Of a DNA stretch of 64,000 bases, positions 40,983-50,868 are shown in pieces. The notes below the pieces were generated by a model that searched no databases, was not told the origin of the DNA, and saw only the letters and a program-made list of their open reading frames with translations. The stretch comes from Butyrivibrio sp. MC2021. Its GTDB lineage: Bacteria; Bacillota; Clostridia; Lachnospirales; Lachnospiraceae. The stretch lies in contig NZ_JHXX01000001.1 in assembly GCF_000621605.1 (NCBI RefSeq), positions 744,001 through 808,000 on the forward strand, written 5' to 3'. The translations under genes were made by a program, and so were the position numbers. Every line of letters starts with the position of its first letter. Position 1 is the stretch's first letter.

Positions 40983-42974
40983 TCAGTCCAGCTTGTACTC
41001 CAGAGCCATCGCTTTCTGGTTTTTCTGGATCAAGTATACAATAACTGCTGCAAAAACCGCAATCGCGATAAGTCCGTATACAAAACCTGCTCCAAAAGAA
41101 CCTGTTGTGATAAGGGTTCCGATCTGATATACAAGGAATCCAACTGTAAAGCCTGTTGCAAGCTGAAGTCCAATAGCACCCCACAGCCACTTAGCTGACT
41201 TCATCTCGGAATTCATAGCTCCAAGAGCCGCAAAGCAAGGTGGTGTGTAGAGATTGAACATAAGGTATGCAAGGGCTGCAACCTTGGTGATTCCCATTAC
41301 TGCTGCTACTGCGTTTCCTTCACCGATAAGCTCAAGTTCCTCTGTATCGATGAGGTTGGAGATTGCAAATACTGTTGCGATAGTTCCAACAACGTTCTCT
41401 TTTGCGATAAAGCCAGTAATAGCTGCTGCTGCAAGCTGCCAGCTTACAATGCCAACCACTGGTACGAGAAGGTATGCAAATGGTCCTGCAACTCCTGCAA
41501 GGATTGATGTGCTCTCCATTCCCTCTTCAACCGGCTGGAAGCTAAAGTCGAAGGTCTGCATGATCTGTACAACTGTATTACATACAAGGATAACTGTTCC
41601 GGCCTTGACAATATATGCCTTACCTCTTTCAAGCATTGACTTAAGAGCAAATGAAAGGCTTGGAACTTTGTACTCAGGAAGCTCAATGATGAAGAAGCTC
41701 TTTCTGTACTTCATACCAGTGATAGCCTTGATAAGAAGTGCTCCAAGGAGGATCAGAAGGATACCACCCATGTAGCAGATGAAGCTGACCCATCTTGACT
41801 CCGGGAAGAATGCTCCGGCGAAAAGAGCTATTACAGGAAGCTTGGCTCCACATGGCATAAAGGTTGCAAGCATGGCTGTTGCACGTCTCTCTCTCTCATT
41901 CCTGATAGTTCTGCAGGCCATGATAGCCGGGATTCCGCAACCGGTACCAATAATCATAGGGATAACTGACTTACCTGAAAGACCAACCCTCTTAAAGATA
42001 GGGTCAAGAACAACTGTTGCTCTTGCCATATATCCGCAGTCCTCTAAAAGAGCGATGAGGAAGTACATAACCATAACCAGTGGAAGGAAACCAACGACGG
42101 CACCTACACCACCGATAATACCATCAACAAGCAGAGCATAAAGGAGTGGGTTGGCATCTGCCATAGCATCTCCAACCATTCCCTGGAAGGATTCAATCCA
42201 GCCTGCAAGGATATCTGCAAGCCATGTTCCAACTGTTGTCTGTGAGATATAGAATACCAGCCACATGATGGCCGCAAAGATCACGATACCAAGAATAGGA
42301 TGTGTAATCACGTTATCAATCGTATCGCCAAAGTTCTTGTCCTTGGTGAATACCTTACGGTTCTCTACTTCGCTTACGATCTTATTAACAAACTCGAATC
42401 GCTTTCTGTCAGCAGCCTCAACCTCAGCCTTGCTGGTAAGATCCACATTGCCCTGAACATAAGGTTCTTTCTGACCCTTGCCCTCAAGCTCTGCAGCTGC
42501 CTTAACAACTTCCTTAAGGCCTGTCTCAGAAGTAGCTACAGTCTTGATTACAGGACATCCAAGCTTTTCTGAAAGGAGCTTCTCATCAATCTGGTTGCCC
42601 TTCTTGTCATTGGCGTCGTTCTTGTTAAGAGCAACAACTACAGGAACCCCAAGTTCAAGAAGCTGTGTTGTGAAAAAGAGGCTTCTGCTAAGATTAGTTG
42701 CATCCACGATGTTGATGATAGCATCAGGATGCTCATTCTTAACATATCCGCTTGTGATGCTCTCCTCTGATGTGAATGGAGACATTGAATATGCTCCGGG
42801 AAGATCTACTGCGATCAGCTCCTTGTCGCCATCATAGTAGCTCTTTTTGATAGCACTCTCTTTCTTGTCAACAGTAACGCCGGCCCAGTTACCGATCTTT
42901 TCAGATCTACCGGTTAAGGCGTTGTACATGGTTGTTTTGCCGCTGTTGGGATTACCCGCCATAGCGATTCTCAT
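40983..42974 (-). CDS. feoB: Ferrous iron transporter FeoB
   Basis: A 663-residue FeoB: N-terminal G protein domain (G1 GNPNSGKTT, G3 DLPGAYS, G4 NKND), then a membrane domain with the Nramp-like core GYMARATVVLDPIFKRVGLSGKS and a second half (CGAKLPVIALFAGAFF, GFIAKENVVGT). It takes up Fe(II) across the cytoplasmic membrane. It follows feoA by 61 bases, and the promoter in front of feoA carries the iron boxes. Confidence 0.97.
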   Translation of the reverse strand: MRIAMAGNPNSGKTTMYNALTGRSEKIGNWAGVTVDKKESAIKKSYYDGDKELIAVDLPGAYSMSPFTSEESITSGYVKNEHPDAIINIVDATNLSRSLFFTTQLLELGVPVVVALNKNDANDKKGNQIDEKLLSEKLGCPVIKTVATSETGLKEVVKAAAELEGKGQKEPYVQGNVDLTSKAEVEAADRKRFEFVNKIVSEVENRKVFTKDKNFGDTIDNVITHPILGIVIFAAIMWLVFYISQTTVGTWLADILAGWIESFQGMVGDAMADANPLLYALLVDGIIGGVGAVVGFLPLVMVMYFLIALLEDCGYMARATVVLDPIFKRVGLSGKSVIPMIIGTGCGIPAIMACRTIRNERERRATAMLATFMPCGAKLPVIALFAGAFFPESRWVSFICYMGGILLILLGALLIKAITGMKYRKSFFIIELPEYKVPSLSFALKSMLERGKAYIVKAGTVILVCNTVVQIMQTFDFSFQPVEEGMESTSILAGVAGPFAYLLVPVVGIVSWQLAAAAITGFIAKENVVGTIATVFAISNLIDTEELELIGEGNAVAAVMGITKVAALAYLMFNLYTPPCFAALGAMNSEMKSAKWLWGAIGLQLATGFTVGFLVYQIGTLITTGSFGAGFVYGLIAIAVFAAVIVYLIQKNQKAMALEYKLD

Positions 42975-43035
42975 TTTTTCATCCTCCTAAAAGTTTCTAT
43001 ATCATTCAAAACACCTTTAAATGTGTCTTTGAATC

Positions 43036-43257
43036 TTACTGAATCTTGATAGCATCTGCTAACTCAGGGTCAATATTGTATCTTGCATCCTTAATAGCGA
43101 CTACCAAATTTCTCTTTTTGTCTACAACTGTGATCTTCTCTCCACTATAGCAACCAAGTGAAAAGAGAAAGCTCTCCATCTCCTCATCTCCTCCAGTTGC
43201 GACATTTTCGATTGTATATTCTGTACCCAGGGCTGCTTCATTAAGTGACATAGACAT
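43036..43257 (-). CDS. feoA: Ferrous iron transport protein FeoA
   Basis: A 73-residue SH3-like protein with TIENVATGGDEEMESFLFSLG and GEKITVVDKKRNLVVAIKDARYNID, which is the FeoA core domain fold. It assists FeoB. The ATG at 43257 has AGGAGAG upstream. First gene of the feo operon. Confidence 0.93.
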   Translation of the reverse strand: MSMSLNEAALGTEYTIENVATGGDEEMESFLFSLGCYSGEKITVVDKKRNLVVAIKDARYNIDPELADAIKIQ

Positions 43258-43283
43258 TTTTCTCTCCTATTTGTTCAAGTGTT

Positions 43284-43319
43284 GTTAGCATTGTATTACA
43301 TATATTAGCATATGCTAAC
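43284..43319 (-). promoter_or_regulatory. Iron-type operator and promoter of feoAB
   Basis: ATTAGCATATGCTAAC (43304-43319) is a clear box; its minus-strand TTAGCA (43313-43318) is the -35, followed by 17 bases and TACAAT (43290-43295) as -10. A weaker box starts at 43284. The layout, box on the -35 and second half box at the start of transcription, copies the other modules. Confidence 0.75.
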
Positions 43320-43369
43320 TTCAATTCATAGGATATTCTTATCAACAATAATTGTCAATAAGATTTTTC

Positions 43370-43396
43370 TAAAAAACCCAGATTTTTTCTGGTTTC
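43370..43396 (-). terminator. Terminator behind the ECF-ABC operon
   Basis: On the minus strand AACCAGA pairs with TCTGGGTT around an A-rich loop and is followed by TTTTTTAG. It lies about 40 bases after the stop of the last ABC gene (43437). Confidence 0.65.
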
Positions 43397-43436
43397 GCAC
43401 AATTAAATTGGTAAACTTTGGGTCCGGTCTTATTAT

Positions 43437-45173
43437 TTATGCCATCTTCCAGTTTTCTGTCTGCATCTGCACAGAAATCATATGGCTATAGATTCCGTTT
43501 GATTCCTTTAGCTTTGCAGGAGTATCCGATTCAGCAACCTTGCCATTCTTAAGAACCACTATCTTGTCTGCACCATCTACAGTACGCATGCGATGAGCAA
43601 TTATAAGAACTGTTTTGTCCTTTATAAGATCGCTTATAGCTTCCTGTATAACAGATTCGTTATCTACATCCAGAGATGCTGTTGCTTCATCCATAAGGAT
43701 AATAGGCGCATCCTTAAGGAAGGCTCTTGCTATGGATATTCTCTGGCGTTCACCACCAGAGAGCTCAGAACCATTTTCACCTATCAGCGTGTTATAGCCA
43801 TCAGGAAGCTTATCAACAAACTCATCGCAATGGGCAAGTTTCGCTGCGGCCTTAACTTCTTCATCTGTTGCCTCTTTTTTGCCGATTCTGATGTTCTCGA
43901 GAACCGTATTATTGAACAGCGTTACATCCTGAAAAACGATCGAATACATGGAAAGGAGCTTTTCAGGATCAATCTTAGAAATGTCCATGCCACCCACCGT
44001 AATGAGTCCCTTTTCAATATCCCAGAATCTTGCTGCAAGCCTTGAAACTGTTGTCTTTCCACCGCCAGAAGGTCCGATGAGTGCTGTGACCTCCCCCTGC
44101 TTGGCCACAAAACTAACATCCTTTAGTACTATCTCTCCGTCCTCGTAAGAAAACCGCACATTCTTAAATTCAATATCGTAGTTCTTGTTTGTCAGCTCCT
44201 CGCTTCCGGTCTGCTCATAGTGAGACAGTATCTCATCCATTCTCTCACACTGAGTATCTGTCGCTATAAGAGCCGAGAAGTTCTGAAGTGCTATCTGCAG
44301 TGGCTCATACATCCTGGAGACCACCAACAGGTACATAAAGAATGTGACTATATTTATCTCATTCTTCAAAAGAAGTGATGCCCCCACGACAGCCACGGTT
44401 CCGATTCCAAACTTGAGGATCATCTGAGCACTGCATACGAAAGCTGCATTCAAAAACTCCGAGAAAATGTTGTGGGATTCAACTGCCTTAATCTTCTTAT
44501 TAAGCCCCACCATATATACGTCCTGGGCGTTATAAGCCTTTAAATCTCTTACAGTTTCCAGCGCTTCCTGGATTCCATCAAGACATGCAACCTTGTATCT
44601 GCTTCCTCTTCTGTTAACGGTATGCATAACATATCTTGATGTGAACACAATCACAAAGGCTACAGGCAACACCCATACCGCAGCCAGGGCCATTCTGGCA
44701 TCAAAAAAGAAAAGACTTATGACCACTATTGTAGTTGAGATAAATGCACCAACAAGCTCCGGCAGCCAGTGCGAAGATGCTGTTTCCAACATAGCGCAAT
44801 CCGCCATGATAGTGTTTGTCAGGTCCGCGAGATCTTTTTTCCCAAAGAATGAGAGCGGAATCTTTCTGAGCTTCTCAGCGAGTGAGCGCCTTCTCACGCC
44901 ACTTTCAACGTAGGTGGAAAAGAATGTGGCGTTGTACTGAAGATATTCTGTGAGTGCTATAAGTAAAAGACAGATAACAGATCCCACAATGAATATGAGA
45001 ACATGGTTTCTCGGAAGCGCTCCGTTTAAAAGGTCTCCTGTCATCATGAAAAGAATTCCCACAGGCATCATCTGTGCCAGATTTGCCAAGGTACAGGCTC
45101 CGAAAGCCTTTACCATATCTTTTGCTCCCTGCTCAGAGAGCGCGTATTTATGCTGTAACTTTTCTATCATCAT
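43437..45173 (-). CDS. Exporter-type ABC protein, YbtQ/IrtB-like (second of a pair)
   Basis: A 578-residue half-transporter with an N-terminal six-helix domain and an ATPase domain: Walker A GPSGGGKTTV, signature LSGGERQRISIARAFL, Walker B IILMDEATASLD, H-loop IAHR. The long frame upstream of ATG 45173 is the tail of the previous gene in another frame; GGGAGCAG lies before this ATG. Despite the exporter fold, pairs like this (YbtPQ, IrtAB) import siderophores, and the iron box of the operon fits that. The substrate is inferred. Confidence 0.88.
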   Translation of the reverse strand: MMIEKLQHKYALSEQGAKDMVKAFGACTLANLAQMMPVGILFMMTGDLLNGALPRNHVLIFIVGSVICLLLIALTEYLQYNATFFSTYVESGVRRRSLAEKLRKIPLSFFGKKDLADLTNTIMADCAMLETASSHWLPELVGAFISTTIVVISLFFFDARMALAAVWVLPVAFVIVFTSRYVMHTVNRRGSRYKVACLDGIQEALETVRDLKAYNAQDVYMVGLNKKIKAVESHNIFSEFLNAAFVCSAQMILKFGIGTVAVVGASLLLKNEINIVTFFMYLLVVSRMYEPLQIALQNFSALIATDTQCERMDEILSHYEQTGSEELTNKNYDIEFKNVRFSYEDGEIVLKDVSFVAKQGEVTALIGPSGGGKTTVSRLAARFWDIEKGLITVGGMDISKIDPEKLLSMYSIVFQDVTLFNNTVLENIRIGKKEATDEEVKAAAKLAHCDEFVDKLPDGYNTLIGENGSELSGGERQRISIARAFLKDAPIILMDEATASLDVDNESVIQEAISDLIKDKTVLIIAHRMRTVDGADKIVVLKNGKVAESDTPAKLKESNGIYSHMISVQMQTENWKMA

Positions 45174-46947
45174 TCTGCTCCCTTCCCATTTTCCAATTAA
45201 CTGATTTCCTGTATTCTTTCCACATGTGGTCATAGATGCCGCCTTTTGCAAGGAGGGCATCATGCTTTCCACTTTCCACGATCTTTCCTCCGGAAAGTAC
45301 GCAGATCTTATCCGCATCCACAACAGTAGAAAGACGGTGCGCTATCATGATTACAGTCTTGTCCTTGGAAAGATTTGCGAAGGCCTTCTGAACCATGATC
45401 TCGTTGTCTGGATCCGCAAAAGCTGTGGCCTCGTCCAAGATAAGAATCGGAGCATTCTTTAGGAAAGCCCTTGCGATGGAAATTCGCTGAGCCTCTCCGC
45501 CGGACACATAGGTTCCTTTGCTTCCTATCATTGTGTTAATGCCATCAGGGAGCTTTTCAATGATATCCCAGCACATGGCATCCTTAAGGGCCTGAATGAC
45601 CTCAGCCTCTGTGGCATCAGGCTTTCCCATTCTGACATTATCGAGGATAGACATCTTAAGAAGTTTGCTGTCCTGGAAAACATAGGATACATTTCTCATA
45701 AGATCCGCTGAGGAAATATCTCTTACATCCACTCCGCCGATCTTTATGCTCCCTTGCTTAACATCCCAGAACCTGGCAATGAGAGAAGCAAGGGTTGTCT
45801 TACCGCCACCGGAAGGCCCAACAAAGGCGATATGTTCTCCGGGCTTAATATCAAGACTAATGCCGTCGATGGCATTAGCTTTCTTTTCGTCATAGGTGAA
45901 CACGATATTATTGATCTGAATACTGCTGTCCTTAGGCTGCTGCGGATTCTCTGTCTCTTTTAAGGGCTCCACATCCAGCAGAGTATACATTCTGTTCAGT
46001 GCATCTTTTACCACCATCTGACTCTCACCGGCATAGGCTACCTTCATGAGCGTAACTGTAAGTATCGGTGTGATGATGATGTAAAAGAGAATATTATATA
46101 AGAACGTATCTGTAACAGCATTTCTTGCAAAAATAAAGCTACAGGCCACCAAAGCTGCAAATACCGCATTGGCCGCTGTGGTGAACCCTATCATTGGCAT
46201 TCTCATGCCGATTGTATAGGTGATGGTCCACTTCTCATATTTATCAATGGCTTCTTTGAACCTTTTAAAAGAAAAGACAGACTGGCCAAAGGTCTTTACT
46301 ACCGGAATCCCCCTGACATACTCAACCGCCTCAGCAGACATCTCATCCAGAGCATTCTGGTATTCCTTCATGTCATTTTGCATCTTTTCCCCCATCATTC
46401 CTCCCATCATCAGAAATGCCAAAACTGCAGGAATAAGACAGATAAGCCCAATCTTCCAGTCAAAGATGAGAAGCATTGCAATAAGCCCCACCGGTGTGGC
46501 GTAGCTTACCGCCTTATCCGGAAGACTGTGAGCAAGGAAAGTCTCTGTAGCCGCACTTGACTCAGCCACGATCTTTCTGATCTTACCGCTTCCCTCAGAT
46601 TCGATGTATCCCATCGGAAGCTTCATGACATGCTCCATCATGGCTTTTCTCATATTTACCTGAACTCTGAAGGCTGCAACATGAGAACACATAAGAGCTG
46701 CAATATAGATGAGCATTGCAAGAAGGCTCATTCCCACAGCACTCCAACCGTAACTCACAATATGAGTTGCCTTGGAAAAATCAGGTCTGACCTCCACCAC
46801 CTCTTTGATAATTTGCCAGATGTAATAAAATGGCACCAATGCAATCAATGCACTTATTGCGGCCAATATCCATGAACTGATAGTAAAATACTTGTGATTA
46901 CCTGCGTAATCAAACAGCTGTGTTATAACACTTTTCTTCTTCTCCAT
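45148..46947 (-). CDS. Exporter-type ABC protein, YbtP/IrtA-like (first of a pair)
   Basis: A 599-residue half-transporter: six membrane helices, then Walker A GPSGGGKTTL, signature VSGGEAQRISIARAFL, Walker B ILILDEATAFADP and H-loop IAHR. The ATG at 46947 has GGTGGAGAG upstream; frame 5' of it overlaps the ECF ATPase gene. Its end overlaps the start of the partner ABC gene, indicating a heterodimer. Confidence 0.88.
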   Translation of the reverse strand: MEKKKSVITQLFDYAGNHKYFTISSWILAAISALIALVPFYYIWQIIKEVVEVRPDFSKATHIVSYGWSAVGMSLLAMLIYIAALMCSHVAAFRVQVNMRKAMMEHVMKLPMGYIESEGSGKIRKIVAESSAATETFLAHSLPDKAVSYATPVGLIAMLLIFDWKIGLICLIPAVLAFLMMGGMMGEKMQNDMKEYQNALDEMSAEAVEYVRGIPVVKTFGQSVFSFKRFKEAIDKYEKWTITYTIGMRMPMIGFTTAANAVFAALVACSFIFARNAVTDTFLYNILFYIIITPILTVTLMKVAYAGESQMVVKDALNRMYTLLDVEPLKETENPQQPKDSSIQINNIVFTYDEKKANAIDGISLDIKPGEHIAFVGPSGGGKTTLASLIARFWDVKQGSIKIGGVDVRDISSADLMRNVSYVFQDSKLLKMSILDNVRMGKPDATEAEVIQALKDAMCWDIIEKLPDGINTMIGSKGTYVSGGEAQRISIARAFLKNAPILILDEATAFADPDNEIMVQKAFANLSKDKTVIMIAHRLSTVVDADKICVLSGGKIVESGKHDALLAKGGIYDHMWKEYRKSVNWKMGREQNDDRKVTA

Positions 46948-48364
46948 AATTCTCTCCACCTCTATTAAATTCAGCCACATGCCCCTTCTCAAGACGAAGC
47001 ACGCACGTAGCGCAGCGCCTTATAAGATCCGGATCATGAGTTACGACAAAAACGGTCTTGCTACCTCTCAGCGACCTTATCAGCTCTGCAACCTTTTCCA
47101 TGTTGCAATAGTCAAGCCCGCTGGTCGGTTCATCAAACAGGATGATATCTTTATCGGAAAGTATTGCGCTGGCCACGGCCACCCTCTGCTTTTGTCCTCC
47201 GGAAAGGCTCATGGGATGACGCTCAGAGAATTCACTTAAGCCAAGCTTATCTAACACTTCCCGAGCTACTGTTTCATTTTCATCATTCATTCCAAGAGTG
47301 GCTTCTTCCATTACTGTTTCGCAGAAAAGCTGGTGGTTCACATCCTGCATGACCATATATGATCTATCCAGAAGCTTTCTGCTCCTGTATCTCTTGCCAT
47401 CGATTGAAGCACTGCCCTTAAATCCCTTCATGAGACCACAGATACATTTTGAAAAAGTCGATTTACCTGCGCCATTTGGTCCAACTACTGCAATCACTTC
47501 TCCCCGGGGAATATTAAGTCTGTCAATATGCAGAGCGTCGTATTTTTTGTAGCTATATGAAAACTTCTCAAGCGTAATGACACCATTTTCCTCAGGTTCA
47601 GCCCGCATCGGAATCATTGACAGATCTTCATTGACTGACCTAAGGCCATGTTCCCTCAGCCTTTCATCTTTGTAAGTTCTAAATTCCTTCATTGATACGT
47701 CAAAAAGGATCTTCCCATTTTTTAGACATATCACCCTGTCGCAAATCTCTTTAAGCCAATACATCCGGTGTTCTGCAATAACTATAGTCTTACCTTCTTT
47801 TTTCCATTCCGATATAGTGTGCTTTAAATCTTCAATAGCCTCCAAACTCAAGTTTGACGATGGTTCATCAATGACACACACCTGCGGATTCAACGTATCC
47901 ACGGAAGCACAGGCTATCTTCTGCTTCTCTCCTCCTGACATATCAAAAATACTTCTGTCCATCAGCGATCTGATTCCCATGGATGAAACAGTCTTATCAA
48001 TTCTTGATAATATCTCAGCTTCCGGAAATCCCATGTTTTCCGGTCCGAATGCCAGCTCACTAGTACTGTCCACACAAAAGAACTGGCTTCTGGGATTCTG
48101 AAATACAGATCCAACTTTCACTGCTGTCTCATACAATTCAGCCTCTGAAACATTCATCCCATCCACATGAACAGTTCCAGACATATACCCCTCATAAAAG
48201 TGAGGAATCAGTCCGTTAATCAGTCTCATAAGTGTGGTTTTTCCGCAGCCTGATTCACCGCATAACAGGACGGTTTCTCCGTTATTTATAGTCAGAGTAA
48301 TGTCTTTTACAGAAGCCTCATCCGACCTTGCATAATTAAAACTCACATTTTTAAACTCAATCAT
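46910..48364 (-). CDS. ECF transporter ATPase, two fused ATPase domains
   Basis: A 484-residue protein with two ABC domains: first Walker A CGESGCGKTTLM, signature MSGGEKQKIACA, Walker B VCVIDEPSSNL; second Walker A GPNGAGKSTF, signature LSGGQKQRVAVASAI, Walker B IILFDEPTSGLD. It energises the adjacent T and S components. Its ATG overlaps the stop of the T component (ATGA). Confidence 0.9.
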   Translation of the reverse strand: MIEFKNVSFNYARSDEASVKDITLTINNGETVLLCGESGCGKTTLMRLINGLIPHFYEGYMSGTVHVDGMNVSEAELYETAVKVGSVFQNPRSQFFCVDSTSELAFGPENMGFPEAEILSRIDKTVSSMGIRSLMDRSIFDMSGGEKQKIACASVDTLNPQVCVIDEPSSNLSLEAIEDLKHTISEWKKEGKTIVIAEHRMYWLKEICDRVICLKNGKILFDVSMKEFRTYKDERLREHGLRSVNEDLSMIPMRAEPEENGVITLEKFSYSYKKYDALHIDRLNIPRGEVIAVVGPNGAGKSTFSKCICGLMKGFKGSASIDGKRYRSRKLLDRSYMVMQDVNHQLFCETVMEEATLGMNDENETVAREVLDKLGLSEFSERHPMSLSGGQKQRVAVASAILSDKDIILFDEPTSGLDYCNMEKVAELIRSLRGSKTVFVVTHDPDLIRRCATCVLRLEKGHVAEFNRGGENYGEEEKCYNTAV

Positions 48365-49098
48365 ATGATCACATCCATAATCAAAAGTGCCCAGGGAACA
48401 AGGCATAGTATAATCGAAACATAATCCTGTACATGAAATCCTATTTTGCAGATATTTGTTCTATCTACATCACCACCAAGTCCCCTTGTAAGAGCTGCCG
48501 CAGATAACTCTTCTCCAATATTTACACAGCAAGTCATAAGAGGGACCATTCTGTATTCTATGATCCTGGAAGCGTGCTTCCCACCAAGACTTATCCCTCT
48601 CATCTTCATGGCAGCACTGATTGACTCTGCCTCATCAATCACAGTTGGGAAAAACCTGAACATAACAGATAAAGGGATGATCACTTTGTCGCTTACATGG
48701 AGTTTTTTCATGGCTTTTGTAAACTCGCTGACTGTCGAGGATTCCATGAGATATCTTCCCATCATTACGACGGGTAAAAATCTTCCGAGGATTCCGCAGG
48801 AGCCTAGAATGAGATAATACAAAAGGCCCCCCATGCTCAACGCATTTGCATATTCCAAAAGCACACTGGAACCGGCAAATAAGATTATTCCAACTAAAGC
48901 TGTCCTAAACCTCTTTGCACTAAGCAGAAGCAAAAACGGTACCATGCATAGCACAGGTATGAGTATTTCACATCTCTTCCCTCCGGCACCTCCAAGGGCA
49001 AAAGTCGTTATGGTAATCAGATAAAGCAGTTTTGTCCTTGGGTCCAAAATAATTCCCCGGTCCACCTTTTTCGGATTATAAGTATCATTATTCATCAA
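48361..49098 (-). CDS. ECF transporter T component (EcfT/CbiQ type)
   Basis: A 245-residue membrane protein: LDPRTKLLYLITITTFALGG at the start, about five to six helices, and the coupling motifs AMKMRGISLGG and ALTRGLGGD (the Ala-Arg-Gly motifs). Overlaps the S component upstream and the ATPase downstream. Confidence 0.9.
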   Translation of the reverse strand: MMNNDTYNPKKVDRGIILDPRTKLLYLITITTFALGGAGGKRCEILIPVLCMVPFLLLLSAKRFRTALVGIILFAGSSVLLEYANALSMGGLLYYLILGSCGILGRFLPVVMMGRYLMESSTVSEFTKAMKKLHVSDKVIIPLSVMFRFFPTVIDEAESISAAMKMRGISLGGKHASRIIEYRMVPLMTCCVNIGEELSAAALTRGLGGDVDRTNICKIGFHVQDYVSIILCLVPWALLIMDVII

Positions 49099-49700
49099 AC
49101 AATCCCTGCTTTTTCAAAGTGTTTCTTTAAAAAGTACATACCAAGAAGCGCTCCAAGAATTCCAAACACAAATGAGCATGCCAATATTATGGGAGCTGTC
49201 CATGGTCTGAATATTTTGGTAAGAGCCTCTACATATTCACTTCCAAAGGATGTTCTTGTTGAAAAATAGCCATTTATGTCCAGGTATAAAGGCAGGAAAC
49301 AACCAAAGATTGTAATGTTCATGATTCCATGGCTCAGGGCTGTCATCTTCTTACTTGAATAATTTCCCATTTTGGCTACAAGGTCAGCAATAACTCCGCA
49401 AACGATCCCAAAGATAAACGGCCAGTAACCCATTCCTGTCACCCAAAGAAAAGCCCCGATAATTATTGTGATTATTGTTATCATCCCAAACTTTTTAACC
49501 TTCGTATAAAAAAGCATCATTGTTATCCCACCGATCAGAGGACACAAAACTGAAAGCATCGGCATCATGATCGGTATAAACCCAAGCATCGAAATAGCAG
49601 TCATAATCACACAATATATCGCTGCATAGATACCGATATTTATAAGATCCTTTCCTCCAAGCTTTTCAGTTGTCTTTTTTCTCGTCATTACTCCATCCAT
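49095..49700 (-). CDS. ECF S component, MptD/Trep_Strep family
   Basis: A 201-residue protein with five to six helices, starting LGGKDLINIGIYAAIYCVIM and ending MYFLKKHFEKAGIV, as in the MptD (Trep_Strep) family. It should be the substrate-binding subunit. First gene of the five-gene operon; AGAAGGAG precedes ATG 49700. As far as I recall, a similar order (ECF-type genes plus two exporter-type ABC genes) accompanies the equibactin siderophore locus of Streptococcus equi, which suggests a siderophore-like substrate. Confidence 0.85.
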   Translation of the reverse strand: MDGVMTRKKTTEKLGGKDLINIGIYAAIYCVIMTAISMLGFIPIMMPMLSVLCPLIGGITMMLFYTKVKKFGMITIITIIIGAFLWVTGMGYWPFIFGIVCGVIADLVAKMGNYSSKKMTALSHGIMNITIFGCFLPLYLDINGYFSTRTSFGSEYVEALTKIFRPWTAPIILACSFVFGILGALLGMYFLKKHFEKAGIV

Positions 49701-49732
49701 ACTATTCTCCTTCTGCCTAAGAGGCTTATGAT

Positions 49733-49761
49733 ATTATATGCAATAGTTAGTCTATGCTAAC
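49733..49761 (-). promoter_or_regulatory. Iron-type operator and promoter of the ECF-ABC operon
   Basis: GTTAGTCTATGCTAAC (49746-49761) carries TTAGCA as minus-strand -35 (49755-49760); after 16 bases comes TATAAT (49733-49738). The S component gene starts 33 bases further on. Confidence 0.7.
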
Positions 49762-49804
49762 ACCAATATAAGATTGTATTTACTCATACGGATTTTTTCA
49801 ACGC

Positions 49805-50749
49805 TCAAACAGCATTTTTATCCTTTTTAGCAATGTATTTTATTCTTTTGTATTCCATCGGGAGCATTTTGTGATATTTAAAGAAAGCTTCAGAGAATCT
49901 GGACTGATTCTGATAACCAACGAATTCTGCGATTTCCCCCATACTCTTTTCTCCTTCCATGATAAGCTCGGCCGCCTTCTGCATTCTTATTTCGCCTATC
50001 ATTTCTTTATAGCCTCTTCCAAAAACAGCCCTGAAATAGTTCTTAAGCGACGATTCGCTTACGCCAAAATAACTGGCAAGTTCAGCGGCTGAGTACCTTT
50101 TTGACAGATCGCCGGTTATGATATCAAAGGTCTTTTTGGCTATATCCACCTGAGATCTTGTGTAATAGGTTCTTCTGTTGTTCACCTCAAAAGATATCCC
50201 TTTTAACAACAAAACCGTTTTTATAACATCCGCTTTCAGAAGATTGATATCCGTGAAATTCACAAGTTCATCCCTTATGTCTTCCATGCACCTTAGCAGC
50301 TTTGTATCTACTGGAGTTATAATAGGAATATCCTTGTCTTTGAACTTGTTCATAATATCCTGTATAACCTTGTCCCCTCCCCAGGCCGACAGTTCTTTTT
50401 CAAGTTCCACTGAAGGGTACAGTATCAGCTCAACACCTTCATACTCGGAGGATGGGTAAAAAAATGCAGCCTCTCCATTTCCAGATGTGCCATAATCCAG
50501 AGCAAACTCGTTTCCCACAACAAACGTAGTCACACCACAGTTTAGCATCACTTCACATCTTCCGTGAAAACAGTAGTTTATCTTAATTGGCACTACACTA
50601 TTCTCCTTAAGGGACGAAGATTTAAAAACAGCTTCAGGAAGGTTCTGAGAACAGATATCAATATAGCCAACATGAAGATTGTCATTTATGATGGCCCACT
50701 TCATCTTGCCGCCTTTTGCACATTCCATTGTATTTATATAGTTTTTCAT
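49805..50749 (-). CDS. AraC family transcriptional regulator
   Basis: A 314-residue regulator with an N-terminal effector domain (about 1-210) and a C-terminal double helix-turn-helix (YSAAELASYFGVSESSLKNYF and MGEIAEFVGYQNQSRFSEAF). It is of the type found beside siderophore transporters (YbtA-like position), just upstream of and in the same direction as the ECF-ABC operon. AGGGAGA precedes ATG 50749. It may sense the imported ligand; its own promoter is operator module C. Confidence 0.88.
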   Translation of the reverse strand: MKNYINTMECAKGGKMKWAIINDNLHVGYIDICSQNLPEAVFKSSSLKENSVVPIKINYCFHGRCEVMLNCGVTTFVVGNEFALDYGTSGNGEAAFFYPSSEYEGVELILYPSVELEKELSAWGGDKVIQDIMNKFKDKDIPIITPVDTKLLRCMEDIRDELVNFTDINLLKADVIKTVLLLKGISFEVNNRRTYYTRSQVDIAKKTFDIITGDLSKRYSAAELASYFGVSESSLKNYFRAVFGRGYKEMIGEIRMQKAAELIMEGEKSMGEIAEFVGYQNQSRFSEAFFKYHKMLPMEYKRIKYIAKKDKNAV

Positions 50750-50868
50750 GCAGTCTCCCTGATCAGATCATACATATGGAATCTCTCCCCACTACTATTT
50801 TACCGGCAGTCTTCATATTGTTATTCAGAAATATAGTTAAGTATTTCGTTGTACGTTCCTTCTTTTCA

